From Streptomyces graminofaciens (GTDB lineage Bacteria; Actinomycetota; Actinomycetes; Streptomycetales; Streptomycetaceae): DNA of 64,000 bases. Positions 25,750 through 33,892 of this stretch are shown here, piece after piece; position 1 is the stretch's first letter, and each line of letters opens with the position of its first letter. Both the position numbers and the translations under genes were made by a program. The stretch covers positions 2,976,001-3,040,000 of the forward strand of contig NZ_AP018448.1 of the NCBI RefSeq assembly GCF_030294945.1. Reading direction: 5' to 3'. The notes beneath the pieces are model-generated. The model saw nothing but the letters and a program-made list of their open reading frames with translations, was not told the origin of the DNA and did not search any database.

Positions 25750-26038
25750 GGCCACTCCGGCTCCTCCCCGCGCTTCGGCTTCGTACGCGCATCCGGGTAT
25801 GGCATCCAGCCGCGTTTCGCTTCGCCGGACGCCCCGACGACGGTCATGATCCCGGACGATTCGGGGTACATGGCACCCGGCACAAGCAGGTATTCGGCCT
25901 CTTTCGGCGTACGGCGCGCAAGCGGTGGGTGTCCCGCCACGCGGCCCCGGGGTAGGACTTGCGGGTTGGCTCGAAGTGCCAGGAGTGCCGGATTCGTGCG
26001 GCAGACTTGGGACTCGAAGAACGAAGCGAAGGATGGGC

Positions 26039-26632
26039 ATGCCGATCACACCTGCCACCGCGATGCACAGTTCACCGAACGGCATCACGGAAGCGATCCT
26101 GCTGGAACTGGTCGACGAGGACGGCACCACGATCGGCACGGCGGAGAAGCTGTCCGCCCACCAGCCGCCCGGCCAACTGCACCGGGCGTTCTCCGTGTTC
26201 CTCTTCGACGAGCGCGGCCGACTGCTGATCCAACAGCGCGCGCTCGGCAAGTACCACTCCCCCGGTGTCTGGTCGAACACCTGCTGTGGCCACCCCTACC
26301 CGGGCGAGGCGCCCTTCGCGGCGGCGGCCCGGCGGACGTATGAGGAGCTGGGGGTCTCCCCGGCGCTGCTCGGCGAGGCGGGCACGGTCCGCTACAACCA
26401 CCCGGACCCGGCCTCGGGGCTGGTGGAGCAGGAGTTCAACCATCTGTTCGTCGGGCTGGTGCGCTCCCCGCTCGGGCCCGACCCGGAGGAGGTCGGGGCC
26501 ACGGCGTATGTGACCCCGGCCGAGCTGGCGGAGCGGCACGCGAAGGACACGTTCTCGGCCTGGTTCATGACCGTGCTGGACACGGCCCGCCCGGCGATCC
26601 GCGAGCTGACGGGGCCGACCGCGGGCTGGTGA
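26039..26632 (+). CDS. idi: Isopentenyl-diphosphate delta-isomerase (type I)
   Basis: This 197-residue Nudix-fold enzyme interconverts IPP and DMAPP. The catalytic Cys lies in SNTCCGHPYPGE (about 79-90), and the catalytic Glu region is YNHPDPASGLVEQEFNHLF. The metal-binding Nudix-like segment is AAARRTYEELGV. The ATG at 26039 was chosen because GAAGGA precedes it by 5-8 nt; ATG 26033 lies too close to that site. It is separate from, but functionally linked to, the hopanoid/MEP genes in this window. Confidence 0.95.
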   Translation: MPITPATAMHSSPNGITEAILLELVDEDGTTIGTAEKLSAHQPPGQLHRAFSVFLFDERGRLLIQQRALGKYHSPGVWSNTCCGHPYPGEAPFAAAARRTYEELGVSPALLGEAGTVRYNHPDPASGLVEQEFNHLFVGLVRSPLGPDPEEVGATAYVTPAELAERHAKDTFSAWFMTVLDTARPAIRELTGPTAGW

Positions 26633-26636
26633 ACCT

Positions 26637-27182
26637 CTAGAGCAGGTACGGGGGTTTGAGGGGCAGGGCGGCCCAGATCACCTTGCCGCCGCTCGCCGTG
26701 TGCTCCACGTCGCAGACCCCGCCGGCCTCCCTGGTGAACTCGCGGACCAGGAGCAGCCCCCGGCCGCCGAGCCGGCCGTGGTCGGTCTCCAGGGCGGTCG
26801 GGCGGTAGGGGTGGTTGTCCTCCACCGAGACCCGCACCCACTCGGCCCCGACGGCGACCTCGACGGCGAGCGTGGGCGACAGCAGGGCCGCGTGTTTGAC
26901 GGCGTTCGTCACCAGCTCGGAGACGATCAGCAGAAGTCCTTGGACGAGGTCGTCCGAGACCGGTACGCCCTGTCGGGCGAGCAGGTCACGGACGGCGCGC
27001 CGTGCCTGCGGCACCGAGGCGTCGACGGCGGCAGCGGTGAACCGCCAGACCCCTTCGTAAGGCAGTGGTCCCGGCGGATTCGGGTCATCGGGTACATGTC
27101 CCCCGCCTCCAGGGCGTGGGTCGCCCCCGCGCCCTTGGTCGTCCATTGTCCGGTCGCCACCCTTGCGCTCGATTGTCACCAC
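26637..27182 (-). CDS. HATPase_c_2 anti-sigma-factor-like ATP-binding protein
   Basis: This 181-residue protein has the GHKL ATPase N-box IVSELVTNAVKHAA and a G-box DHGRLGGRGLLLVREF. There is no histidine-kinase phosphoacceptor domain, as in SpoIIAB/RsbW-like regulators, which are abundant in Streptomyces. The first 40 residues are a Gly/Pro-rich tail. The start is uncertain: GTG 27182 and ATG 27146 are both poor in ribosome-binding sites. It converges with idi (4 nt between stops). Partners, whether a sigma factor or an anti-sigma antagonist, are not adjacent. Confidence 0.85.
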   Translation of the reverse strand: MVTIERKGGDRTMDDQGRGGDPRPGGGGHVPDDPNPPGPLPYEGVWRFTAAAVDASVPQARRAVRDLLARQGVPVSDDLVQGLLLIVSELVTNAVKHAALLSPTLAVEVAVGAEWVRVSVEDNHPYRPTALETDHGRLGGRGLLLVREFTREAGGVCDVEHTASGGKVIWAALPLKPPYLL

Positions 27183-27232
27183 ACGTCGAGTGTTGGTAAC
27201 TCCGCACCTCCCGCCGGATGACTGAACACAAG

Positions 27233-27427
27233 TCAGCGCGTATCGGCGACTTTCAGATCGGCACCGCCCACAAAAGCCAGCTGGAGGACCGTTTCTGCCC
27301 GGGTGGCGCCCGGTTTGGAACTATTCGGGTTGTACACGTTGACGCCGACCTTCTTGATCGTGGCAGCGTGCCGGACGCCGTGGGTGCTGTACGGGATCTT
27401 CAAGACGCCCCCTAGCATCCCGTGCAT
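27233..27427 (-). CDS. Unrecognised 64-residue protein, divergent from the crotonase gene
   Basis: The ATG at 27427 is preceded by TGAGG with a 4-5 nt spacer. The reading frame has coding-like base use: by hand count about 80 percent G/C at third positions and much lower G/C at second positions. The product begins MHGMLGGVLKIPYSTHG and includes VGVNVYNPNSSKP; it has no membrane segment. I recognise no family. Its start codon shares two bases with the oppositely oriented crotonase start at 27426. It could still be a chance ORF in a regulatory gap. Confidence 0.42.
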   Translation of the reverse strand: MHGMLGGVLKIPYSTHGVRHAATIKKVGVNVYNPNSSKPGATRAETVLQLAFVGGADLKVADTR

Positions 27428-28169
27428 GGAGCCTCAGCTGCTGCACACCGTCGCCGACGGGGTCGCCACCGTCGTCATCCACCACCCCGTGAAGCGCAAC
27501 GCCATGACGGCCGGCATGTGGCGGGCCCTGCCGCCGCTGCTCGGTCGGCTGGCCGCCGACCCCGCCGTACGCGCGCTGGTGCTGACCGGGGAGGGCGGGA
27601 CGTTCTGCGCGGGGGCCGACATCTCGTCGCTGCGGGAGTCCCCGGACGAGCCGCAGGGGCTGGCCGTGCTCGCCGAGGAGGCGCTCGCGGCCTTCCCGAA
27701 GCCTACGCTCGCGGCGATCCGCGGATACTGCGTGGGCGGCGGCTCGCAGTTGGCGGCCGCGTGCGATCTGCGGTTCGCGGAGGAGGGCGCCCTGTTCGGG
27801 GTCACCCCGGCGAAGCTGGGGATCGTCTACCCGGCCTCCTCGACCCGTCGGCTGGTGGCGCTCGCGGGGCCCGGCACCGCCAAGTACCTGCTGTTCTCCG
27901 GCGAGTTGATCGACGCGGAGCGGGCGCTGCGGACGGGACTGGTGGACGAGGTGCTGCCCCCGGGCGAACTCGGCAAGCGGGTCGCGGAGTTCACCCGGAT
28001 CCTGGTCTCGCGCTCGCGGCTGACCCAGGCGGCGGCCAAGGAGTTCGCGAACGGCCGTACTGACCGGGACGCCTACTGGGCCGAGCAGGCGCGGGCCGGC
28101 GGCGACACGGCGGAGGGGGTCGCGGCGTTCCTGGAGCGGAGGGAGCCCCGGTTCACCTGGAACGGGTGA
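27426..28169 (+). CDS. Enoyl-CoA hydratase/isomerase family protein (crotonase)
   Basis: This 247-residue crotonase-fold protein has the oxyanion-hole regions GGTFCAGADISSL and RGYCVGGGSQLAAACDLRFA, and FGVTPAKLGIVYPAS. The position normally holding the second catalytic Glu reads YPAS, so the exact reaction (hydratase, isomerase or other) is open. The ATG at 27426 has no ribosome-binding site. A TAGCAT hexamer at 27413-27418 lies 7 nt upstream, suggesting a leaderless transcript. It is monocistronic. Confidence 0.85.
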   Translation: MEPQLLHTVADGVATVVIHHPVKRNAMTAGMWRALPPLLGRLAADPAVRALVLTGEGGTFCAGADISSLRESPDEPQGLAVLAEEALAAFPKPTLAAIRGYCVGGGSQLAAACDLRFAEEGALFGVTPAKLGIVYPASSTRRLVALAGPGTAKYLLFSGELIDAERALRTGLVDEVLPPGELGKRVAEFTRILVSRSRLTQAAAKEFANGRTDRDAYWAEQARAGGDTAEGVAAFLERREPRFTWNG

Positions 28170-28187
28170 CCTCTCGCCCGGATACGG

Positions 28188-28823
28188 CTACGCCAGGAGG
28201 AACCGGCTCTTGGCCCGGAACTCCTCGACGAGGTGCGCGGGTGCCTTGTGCGGCGCGCCCGCGTCGTAGGGCGGCTGCGGGTCGTACTCGGTCAGCAGTT
28301 GTACGGCCTGGGCGTGGCCGTCGCCCGCGATCCGGCCGAGCAGGGTGAGACCCATGTCGATGCCGGAGGAGACGCCGGCCGCGGTGACGTACTTGCCGTC
28401 GAAGACCACCCGCTCCCCCGTCGGTTCGGCGCCGAACCGCTTCAGGACGTCCAGGGCCAGCCAATGGGAGGTCGCGCGGCGGCCGTCCAGGAGTCCGGCG
28501 GCGCCCAGGAGCAGGGAGCCGGTGCACACGGAGGTCGTCCAGGCGCTGGTGGTGTCGGTGGTGCGCAGCCAGTCGAGCAGCGTCGCGTTCTCCATCTGCG
28601 CGGTCTGGCCGGGGCCGCCGGGCACGACCACGACATCGGGGCGCGGCACCTCGGCGAGGCTCTTGTCGGCGGTGATGGCGAGGTTCCCGGTGTCGCTGCG
28701 CACCGGGCCGGTCCGCTCGGCGACAAAGACGGTCTCCGCGTCGGGCAGACGGCCGAGGGTCTCGTAAGGGCCGACGGCGTCCAGGCCGGTGAAGCGGTCG
28801 AAGAGGACGATGGCGATCTGCAT
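28188..28823 (-). CDS. DJ-1/PfpI family protein
   Basis: The protein has 211 residues. It begins MQIAIVLFDRFTGLDAVGPY and has the nucleophile-elbow region TTSVCTGSLLLGAAGLLDGRR, where Cys is the reactive residue. AAGVSSGIDMGLTLLGRIAG follows. This is the stand-alone amidase-like domain also found in GlxA regulators, without a DNA-binding part. It lies 56 bp downstream of a GlxA-family regulator in the same direction, probably in one operon. Chemistry (hydratase, glyoxalase or chaperone-like) cannot be fixed from sequence. Confidence 0.87.
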   Translation of the reverse strand: MQIAIVLFDRFTGLDAVGPYETLGRLPDAETVFVAERTGPVRSDTGNLAITADKSLAEVPRPDVVVVPGGPGQTAQMENATLLDWLRTTDTTSAWTTSVCTGSLLLGAAGLLDGRRATSHWLALDVLKRFGAEPTGERVVFDGKYVTAAGVSSGIDMGLTLLGRIAGDGHAQAVQLLTEYDPQPPYDAGAPHKAPAHLVEEFRAKSRFLLA

Positions 28824-28879
28824 GACGGCTCTTTCCGTTCTTTCCGGTGAGGTGCTGCACGGGGTACGTGCGGGTGGTC

Positions 28880-29833
28880 TCAGGGAGTGGGCGCGGGCCG
28901 GAAGCGGCGGCGGTACTCGGCCGGTGCCGTGCCGAGGGTCTTCACGAAGGCGCGGCGCATGGCCTCCGAGGTGCCGTAGCCGCAGGCGCGGGAGATCTCC
29001 TCGACGCCGTCCGGGGTGTCCTCCAGCAGGCGGCGGGCGTGTTCGAGGCGGACCCGGTCGACGTAGCGGCCCGGGGGGATGCCCGTCTCGGCCTGGAAGG
29101 CGCGGGCGAAGTGGCGGGGCGAGAGACTGGCGCGGGCGGCCAGCGTATCCACGCTCAGGTCGTCGCCCGGGTGCTCGGTGATCCACTGCTGGACCTCGCG
29201 CAGCGGTTCCCGCCGGGCGGTCTGGACGGCGAGCTGGGCGCTGAACTGGGCCTGGTTTCCCGGGCGGCGCAGGAAGACGACCAGGTGGCGGGCGATGGAG
29301 AGGGCGACCTCACGGCCGAGGTCCTCCTCGACGAGGGCGAGGACGAGATCGATGCCGGAGGTGACTCCGGCGGAGGTCGCGATGTGTCCGTCGCGGACGT
29401 AGATGGGGTTCGGGTCGACCTCGACGGCCGGGTGGTCCCGGGCGAGTGTGGCGCAGTACGCCCAGTGGGTGGTCGCCCGGCGGCCGTCCAGGAGACCCGC
29501 CTGTGCGAGGAGGATCGCGCCGGTGCAGACCGAGACCAGGCGTTCCGCGTCCGGGCCGTGCTCGCGCAGCCAGGCGACGAGCTCCGGGGCGGGCTGCCGG
29601 GTGCCCCGGCCGCCCGGGACGAGCAGGGTGTGCGGGGTGGGGACGTCGGTGAGGGCGCGGTCCGGGACGAGGGTGAGGCCGCTGGAGGTGCGTACGGGGG
29701 CGCCGTCCAGGGAGGCCGTGCGGACGCGGTAGGACCCCGGGGAGCACAGCTCGGCACCGGCGAACACCTCGACCGGGCCGGTGACGTCGAGGCTCTGCAC
29801 GCCGTCGAACAGGACGACAAGGACGGTTCGCAT
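28880..29833 (-). CDS. GlxA family transcriptional regulator (DJ-1 domain plus AraC HTH)
   Basis: This 317-residue protein has an N-terminal DJ-1/PfpI-like domain (about 1-185) with LVSVCTGAILLAQAGLLDGRR. A C-terminal AraC-type DNA-binding domain (about 215-315) has LAARASLSPRHFARAF and the second helix-turn-helix IPPGRYVDRVRLEHAR. The frame upstream of ATG 29833 is open but not family-like. It precedes a DJ-1 protein gene whose substrate-sensing fold matches its own N-terminal half, so the pair may share a ligand (inference). Confidence 0.9.
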   Translation of the reverse strand: MRTVLVVLFDGVQSLDVTGPVEVFAGAELCSPGSYRVRTASLDGAPVRTSSGLTLVPDRALTDVPTPHTLLVPGGRGTRQPAPELVAWLREHGPDAERLVSVCTGAILLAQAGLLDGRRATTHWAYCATLARDHPAVEVDPNPIYVRDGHIATSAGVTSGIDLVLALVEEDLGREVALSIARHLVVFLRRPGNQAQFSAQLAVQTARREPLREVQQWITEHPGDDLSVDTLAARASLSPRHFARAFQAETGIPPGRYVDRVRLEHARRLLEDTPDGVEEISRACGYGTSEAMRRAFVKTLGTAPAEYRRRFRPAPTP

Positions 29834-29998
29834 GCCTCGATTCTTGGGAGCGAGCGGGATGGCCGCAATGACGAATTGCCCACCTTTTCTGCCATCGGCG
29901 GGCGTGGAACGGGGTGGTGGCCTGGCATGAGCGCGGCAGGTCAGGGTGGGCCGATGGTCTCCGCATCCAGCAAAACAACCAGTCGGTAACCTGTCGCC

Positions 29999-30865
29999 AT
30001 GAACTCCTCCCTCCCGGAGCGCGCCGGTCGGCACTGCTACCACGCCCTCAATCCGCTCCACTCCGCGCACTACTTCTCACCGGACCTCGGGCGGGAGCTG
30101 GCCGCCGTCGGGATCGAGGACGCCGACGCGGCGTACTTCGCGGTGCGGTCGGCAGCGATGGGGACCGTGGGCGCGGGCGTGGTGACCGCGACCTTCTTCA
30201 ACTTCCGGCACGAGCTGGTGGCCAAGCACGTGCCGGCCGTGTGGGAGACGGCCTCCCCGGCGGTCGTCCTCGCGGCACGCGCGCGCGTGGCCGACGCCAC
30301 GCTGCGGCGGCTGCTCGGCGAGGAGGCCGTCGCGTCCGACGAGATGGCCGAGGCGGCGGAGCTGGCGCTGCGCGCGAGCGAGGCGTGCGAACGGACCGCG
30401 CGCCCCCTGTACGCGGCCCACGCCGACCTGCCCATACCCGACGCGCCCCACCTCGCGCTCTGGCACGCCACCACCCTGCTGCGCGAGCACCGGGGCGATG
30501 GCCACCTGACCGTGCTGCTCGACGCCGGGCTCGACCCGGTGGAGGCCCTGGTCAGCCACGCCGCCACCGGCAAGGGCACGTCCCCCCGCTGGGCCATGGC
30601 CACGCGCGGCTGGACCCAGGACGACTGGGAGGCCGGGGTCGTACGGCTCCGGGAGCGCGGGCTGCTGGACGGCGAGGGCGAGCTGACCGAGGCGGGCGTC
30701 GCCCTGCGTCGGGAGATGGAGGTCCGCACGGATCACCTCGACCGGGCGCCCTACGAACACCTCGGTACCGAGGGCGTGGCCCGGCTCACGGAACTGGCGA
30801 CCGGGTTCACCGCAGCGGCGCTCGCAGCGGAGGCGTTCCCGAAGGGCTTGATCGGCAAGGGGTGA
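29999..30865 (+). CDS. SCO6745-family protein (function unknown, helical)
   Basis: The protein has 288 residues. It begins MNSSLPERAGRHCYHALNPL and is mostly helical, Ala/Glu/Arg-rich, without signal peptide or membrane segments. The sequence matches the Streptomyces family named after SCO6745. The C-terminal half includes VVRLRERGLLDGEGELTEAG, reminiscent of a winged-helix MarR-like segment, so a regulatory role is possible but unproven. The start lies 165 bp from the divergent GlxA gene. Confidence 0.75.
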   Translation: MNSSLPERAGRHCYHALNPLHSAHYFSPDLGRELAAVGIEDADAAYFAVRSAAMGTVGAGVVTATFFNFRHELVAKHVPAVWETASPAVVLAARARVADATLRRLLGEEAVASDEMAEAAELALRASEACERTARPLYAAHADLPIPDAPHLALWHATTLLREHRGDGHLTVLLDAGLDPVEALVSHAATGKGTSPRWAMATRGWTQDDWEAGVVRLRERGLLDGEGELTEAGVALRREMEVRTDHLDRAPYEHLGTEGVARLTELATGFTAAALAAEAFPKGLIGKG

Positions 30866-30930
30866 GCGGGCGGCGGGGATGAGACGCGCCGATCGCGGTA
30901 CTCGTTCGGCTTCCGGTCCCGTCGGTTCGT

Positions 30931-31035
30931 GAGACGGAAGAGGTCTTGGAGATGAAAGGGGTCTCCGAGACGGAGAGGTCTTTGAGACGGAAGAAGCCCA
31001 AGAGGCGAATGGGGCTGGAGAGACGAGAGGGGAAG
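30931..31035 (+). repeat. Purine-rich leader with repeated GAGACGG blocks
   Basis: About 100 nt between the SCO6745-family gene and the LPFR gene are strongly purine-biased on the plus strand. GAGACGG recurs at 30931-30937, 30967-30973 and 30984-30990, within imperfect repeats of GAGACGGAAGAGGTCTTGGA. It may be an untranslated leader with several ribosome-binding-like sites, or a slippage-prone repeat. Confidence 0.5.
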
Positions 31036-31038
31036 AAC

Positions 31039-31182
31039 ATGTTCCGCGCGATCGCAGATGTGCTGCGGCAGATCGGCGGTGCCATCGCCACAGTGGTGAC
31101 ACTGCCGTTCCGGGCCCTGGCCCGGCTCTTCGGCGGCGCCTCGGACTCGGCGCACCGCTCCGGCCGGACCCGCCGGGCCTGA
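31039..31182 (+). CDS. LPFR-motif small membrane-associated protein
   Basis: This 47-residue protein begins [20 protein letters not shown] and contains [13 protein letters not shown], the LPFR motif of a small actinobacterial family of unknown function. The N-terminal 30 residues form an amphipathic or hydrophobic helix. GAGAGGGGAAGA is a good ribosome-binding site 5 nt before the ATG at 31039, which is better than the upstream in-frame start at 30946. The C-terminus is Arg-rich. Confidence 0.75.
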   Translation: MFRAIADVLRQIGGAIATVVTLPFRALARLFGGASDSAHRSGRTRRA

Positions 31183-31286
31183 CCACGGCCCGGCCGCCAC
31201 GACGCACTTGTCGCCCCGGGCCCCCGTTGTCGGTGTCACCTGCCACAATTGCCGCGCAACCTCAGTGGAGAAGGCGGTACGGGATC

Positions 31287-33680
31287 GTGACGACACCCGG
31301 GTCCATCGAAGTAGGGTCCATCGAAGGCAGGATCGCCGAGGAGCTCGGCGTACGGGAGCGGCAGGTGAAGGCCGCGGTGGAGCTGCTCGACGGCGGTTCG
31401 ACCGTGCCCTTCATCGCCCGCTACCGCAAGGAAGCGACCGAGATGCTCGACGACGCGCAGCTGCGCACGCTCGAGGAGCGGCTGCGCTATCTGCGGGAGC
31501 TGGAGGAGCGCCGGGCGGCGATCCTCGACTCGGTGCGCGAGCAGGGCAAGCTGACGCCGGAGGTCGAGGCGCAGATCCGCGGTGCCGAGACCAAGGCGCG
31601 GCTGGAGGACATCTACCTCCCGTTCAAGCCGAAGCGTCGGACGAAGGCGCAGATCGCCCGCGAGGCCGGGCTGGAGCCGCTCGCCGAGGGACTGCTCGGC
31701 GACCCGACCGTCGAGCCGCTGGCCGCCGCCGCAGCGTTCGTGGACGCCGAGAAGGGCGTCGCCGACCCGCAGGCCGCGCTGGACGGCGCCCGCGCGATTC
31801 TCACCGAGCGGTTCTCGGAGGACGCCGACCTGATCGGTGAGCTGCGCGAGCGCATGTGGGTGCGCGGGCGGCTGGCCGCCAAGGTGCGGGACGGCAAGGA
31901 GGAGGCGGGCGCCAAGTTCGCCGACTACTTCGACTTCTCCGAGCCGTTCACCGACCTGCCCTCGCACCGCATCCTCGCGATGCTGCGCGGTGAGAAGGAG
32001 GATGTCCTCGACCTCGTGCTGGAGCCGGAGGAGCCCTCCGAGCAGCCCGGTCCGTCGTCGTACGAGGGGATCGTGGCGAGTCGCTTCAAGATCGCCGAGC
32101 GCGGTCGTCCCGGCGACAAGTGGCTGACGGACACGGTCCGCTGGGCCTGGCGGACCCGGATCCTGGTGCACCTCGGCATCGACCTGCGGCTGCGCCTGCG
32201 TACGGCGGCCGAGGACGAGGCGGTCAATGTGTTCGCGGCGAACCTGCGCGACCTGCTGCTCGCCGCCCCCGCCGGTACGCGCGCGACGCTCGGCCTCGAC
32301 CCCGGCTTCCGTACGGGTGTGAAGGTGGCCGTGGTCGACGCGACCGGCAAGGTGGTGGCGACGGACGTCATCTATCCGCACGTCCCGGCCAACAAGTGGG
32401 ACGAGGCCATCGCCAAGCTGGCGCGGCTGGCCAAGGAGCACGCGGTCGAACTGGTGGCGATCGGCAACGGCACGGCGTCCCGTGAGACGGACAAGCTCGC
32501 CGGTGAACTGATCACGAAGCACCCGGAGTTGAATCTCACCAAGGTGATGGTGTCCGAGGCGGGCGCGTCGGTGTACTCGGCGTCGGCGTTCGCCTCGCAG
32601 GAGCTGCCCGGGATGGATGTCTCGCTGCGTGGCGCGGTGTCGATCGCGCGGCGTCTTCAGGACCCGCTGGCCGAGCTGGTGAAGATCGACCCGAAGTCGA
32701 TCGGAGTCGGGCAGTACCAGCACGACCTGTCAGAGGTGAAGCTGTCGCGGTCGCTGGACGCGGTCGTCGAGGACTGTGTGAACGGCGTCGGTGTCGACGT
32801 GAACACGGCGTCCGCGCCGCTGCTGGCCCGGGTCTCCGGGATTTCCTCCGGGCTCGCCGAGAACATCGTGGCGCACCGCGACTCCAACGGCCCGTTCAGC
32901 TCGCGTTCCCAGCTGAAGAACGTGGCGCGGCTCGGGCCGAAGGCGTACGAGCAGTGCGCGGGCTTCCTGCGGATCCGGGGCGGGAGCGATCCGCTGGACG
33001 CGTCCAGCGTGCATCCCGAGGCGTATCCCGTGGTGCGGCGGATGGTGAAGTCGGCGGGCAGTGAGGTCGCGGCGCTGATCGGCAACACGGGTGTGCTGCG
33101 GTCGCTGCGGGCGAACGACTTCGTGGACGAGACGTTCGGTCTGCCGACGGTCACGGACATCCTGAAGGAGCTGGAGAAGCCCGGGCGTGACCCGCGGCCC
33201 GCCTTCAAGACGGCGACCTTCAAGGACGGCGTCGAGAAGATCTCCGACCTCGTCTCCGGGATGGTGCTGGAGGGCGTCGTGACGAATGTGGCGGCGTTCG
33301 GGGCGTTCGTGGACGTCGGTGTTCATCAGGACGGGCTCGTGCATGTGTCGGCGATGTCCAAGACGTTCGTGAAGGATCCGCGGGATGTGGTGAAGCCCGG
33401 GGACATCGTCAAGGTGAAGGTGCTGGATGTCGATATTCCGCGGAAGCGGATCTCTCTGACGCTGCGGCTGGACGACGAGGCGGCGCCTCAGGCTCAGGGG
33501 CAAGGACAGCAGGGGGGTGGCTCGCGGCCTCAGAGGGGTTCGCGGGCGCCTCAGCAGCAGTCCCGGCAGGGGCGTGGTGGGGGCGGTGGGGCTCGGCAGA
33601 CTTCGGCGCCGGCGCCGGGAAACAGTGCGATGGCTGATGCGTTGCGGCGGGCGGGGTTGGTGGATCCCAAGCGGCGGTGA
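31287..33680 (+). CDS. tex: Tex family RNA-binding transcriptional accessory protein
   Basis: The protein has 797 residues. It has a Tex N-terminal helical domain ([20 protein letters not shown] to about 190), a YqgF-like domain ([20 protein letters not shown] to about 455), a helix-hairpin-helix region ([15 protein letters not shown]) and an S1 RNA-binding domain ([20 protein letters not shown]). A Gln/Gly/Arg-rich disordered tail of about 60 residues follows. The GTG at 31287 begins the conserved region; no excellent ribosome-binding site is nearby, so the start is moderately certain. Tex proteins bind RNA and DNA and influence transcription. A dispersed repeat follows the gene. Confidence 0.94.
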   Translation: MTTPGSIEVGSIEGRIAEELGVRERQVKAAVELLDGGSTVPFIARYRKEATEMLDDAQLRTLEERLRYLRELEERRAAILDSVREQGKLTPEVEAQIRGAETKARLEDIYLPFKPKRRTKAQIAREAGLEPLAEGLLGDPTVEPLAAAAAFVDAEKGVADPQAALDGARAILTERFSEDADLIGELRERMWVRGRLAAKVRDGKEEAGAKFADYFDFSEPFTDLPSHRILAMLRGEKEDVLDLVLEPEEPSEQPGPSSYEGIVASRFKIAERGRPGDKWLTDTVRWAWRTRILVHLGIDLRLRLRTAAEDEAVNVFAANLRDLLLAAPAGTRATLGLDPGFRTGVKVAVVDATGKVVATDVIYPHVPANKWDEAIAKLARLAKEHAVELVAIGNGTASRETDKLAGELITKHPELNLTKVMVSEAGASVYSASAFASQELPGMDVSLRGAVSIARRLQDPLAELVKIDPKSIGVGQYQHDLSEVKLSRSLDAVVEDCVNGVGVDVNTASAPLLARVSGISSGLAENIVAHRDSNGPFSSRSQLKNVARLGPKAYEQCAGFLRIRGGSDPLDASSVHPEAYPVVRRMVKSAGSEVAALIGNTGVLRSLRANDFVDETFGLPTVTDILKELEKPGRDPRPAFKTATFKDGVEKISDLVSGMVLEGVVTNVAAFGAFVDVGVHQDGLVHVSAMSKTFVKDPRDVVKPGDIVKVKVLDVDIPRKRISLTLRLDDEAAPQAQGQGQQGGGSRPQRGSRAPQQQSRQGRGGGGGARQTSAPAPGNSAMADALRRAGLVDPKRR

Positions 33681-33698
33681 GGTGTGTGCGGCGGGGGT

Positions 33699-33845
33699 TT
33701 TCGCCCCCGCCGCCCCTACCCGTCCCATCCCCCAGGGGCTGCCGCCCCTTCCGCTCCGCTTGCTGCGCCCGAGAGCTCGGGGGGTCTGGGTTCGTTGGCG
33801 TGTGCGGGGTCGTCGTGGTTGCTCGCGCAGTTCCCCGCGCCCCTG
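33699..33845. repeat. Dispersed intergenic repeat, copy A
   Basis: Two modules match copy C near 60.9 kb. A 28-nt block at 33699-33726 is identical to the reverse complement of 60998-61025. A 31-nt block at 33815-33845, with core CGCGCAGTTCCCCGCGCCCC, is identical to 60846-60876. It lies between the convergent tex and ABC-F genes and probably works as a bidirectional terminator or structured 3' end. Confidence 0.75.
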
Positions 33846-33892
33846 GGAGGACCGGGCTGCGCCCTGGTCTTTTCGGCCCGCGGGTGGGGTGA

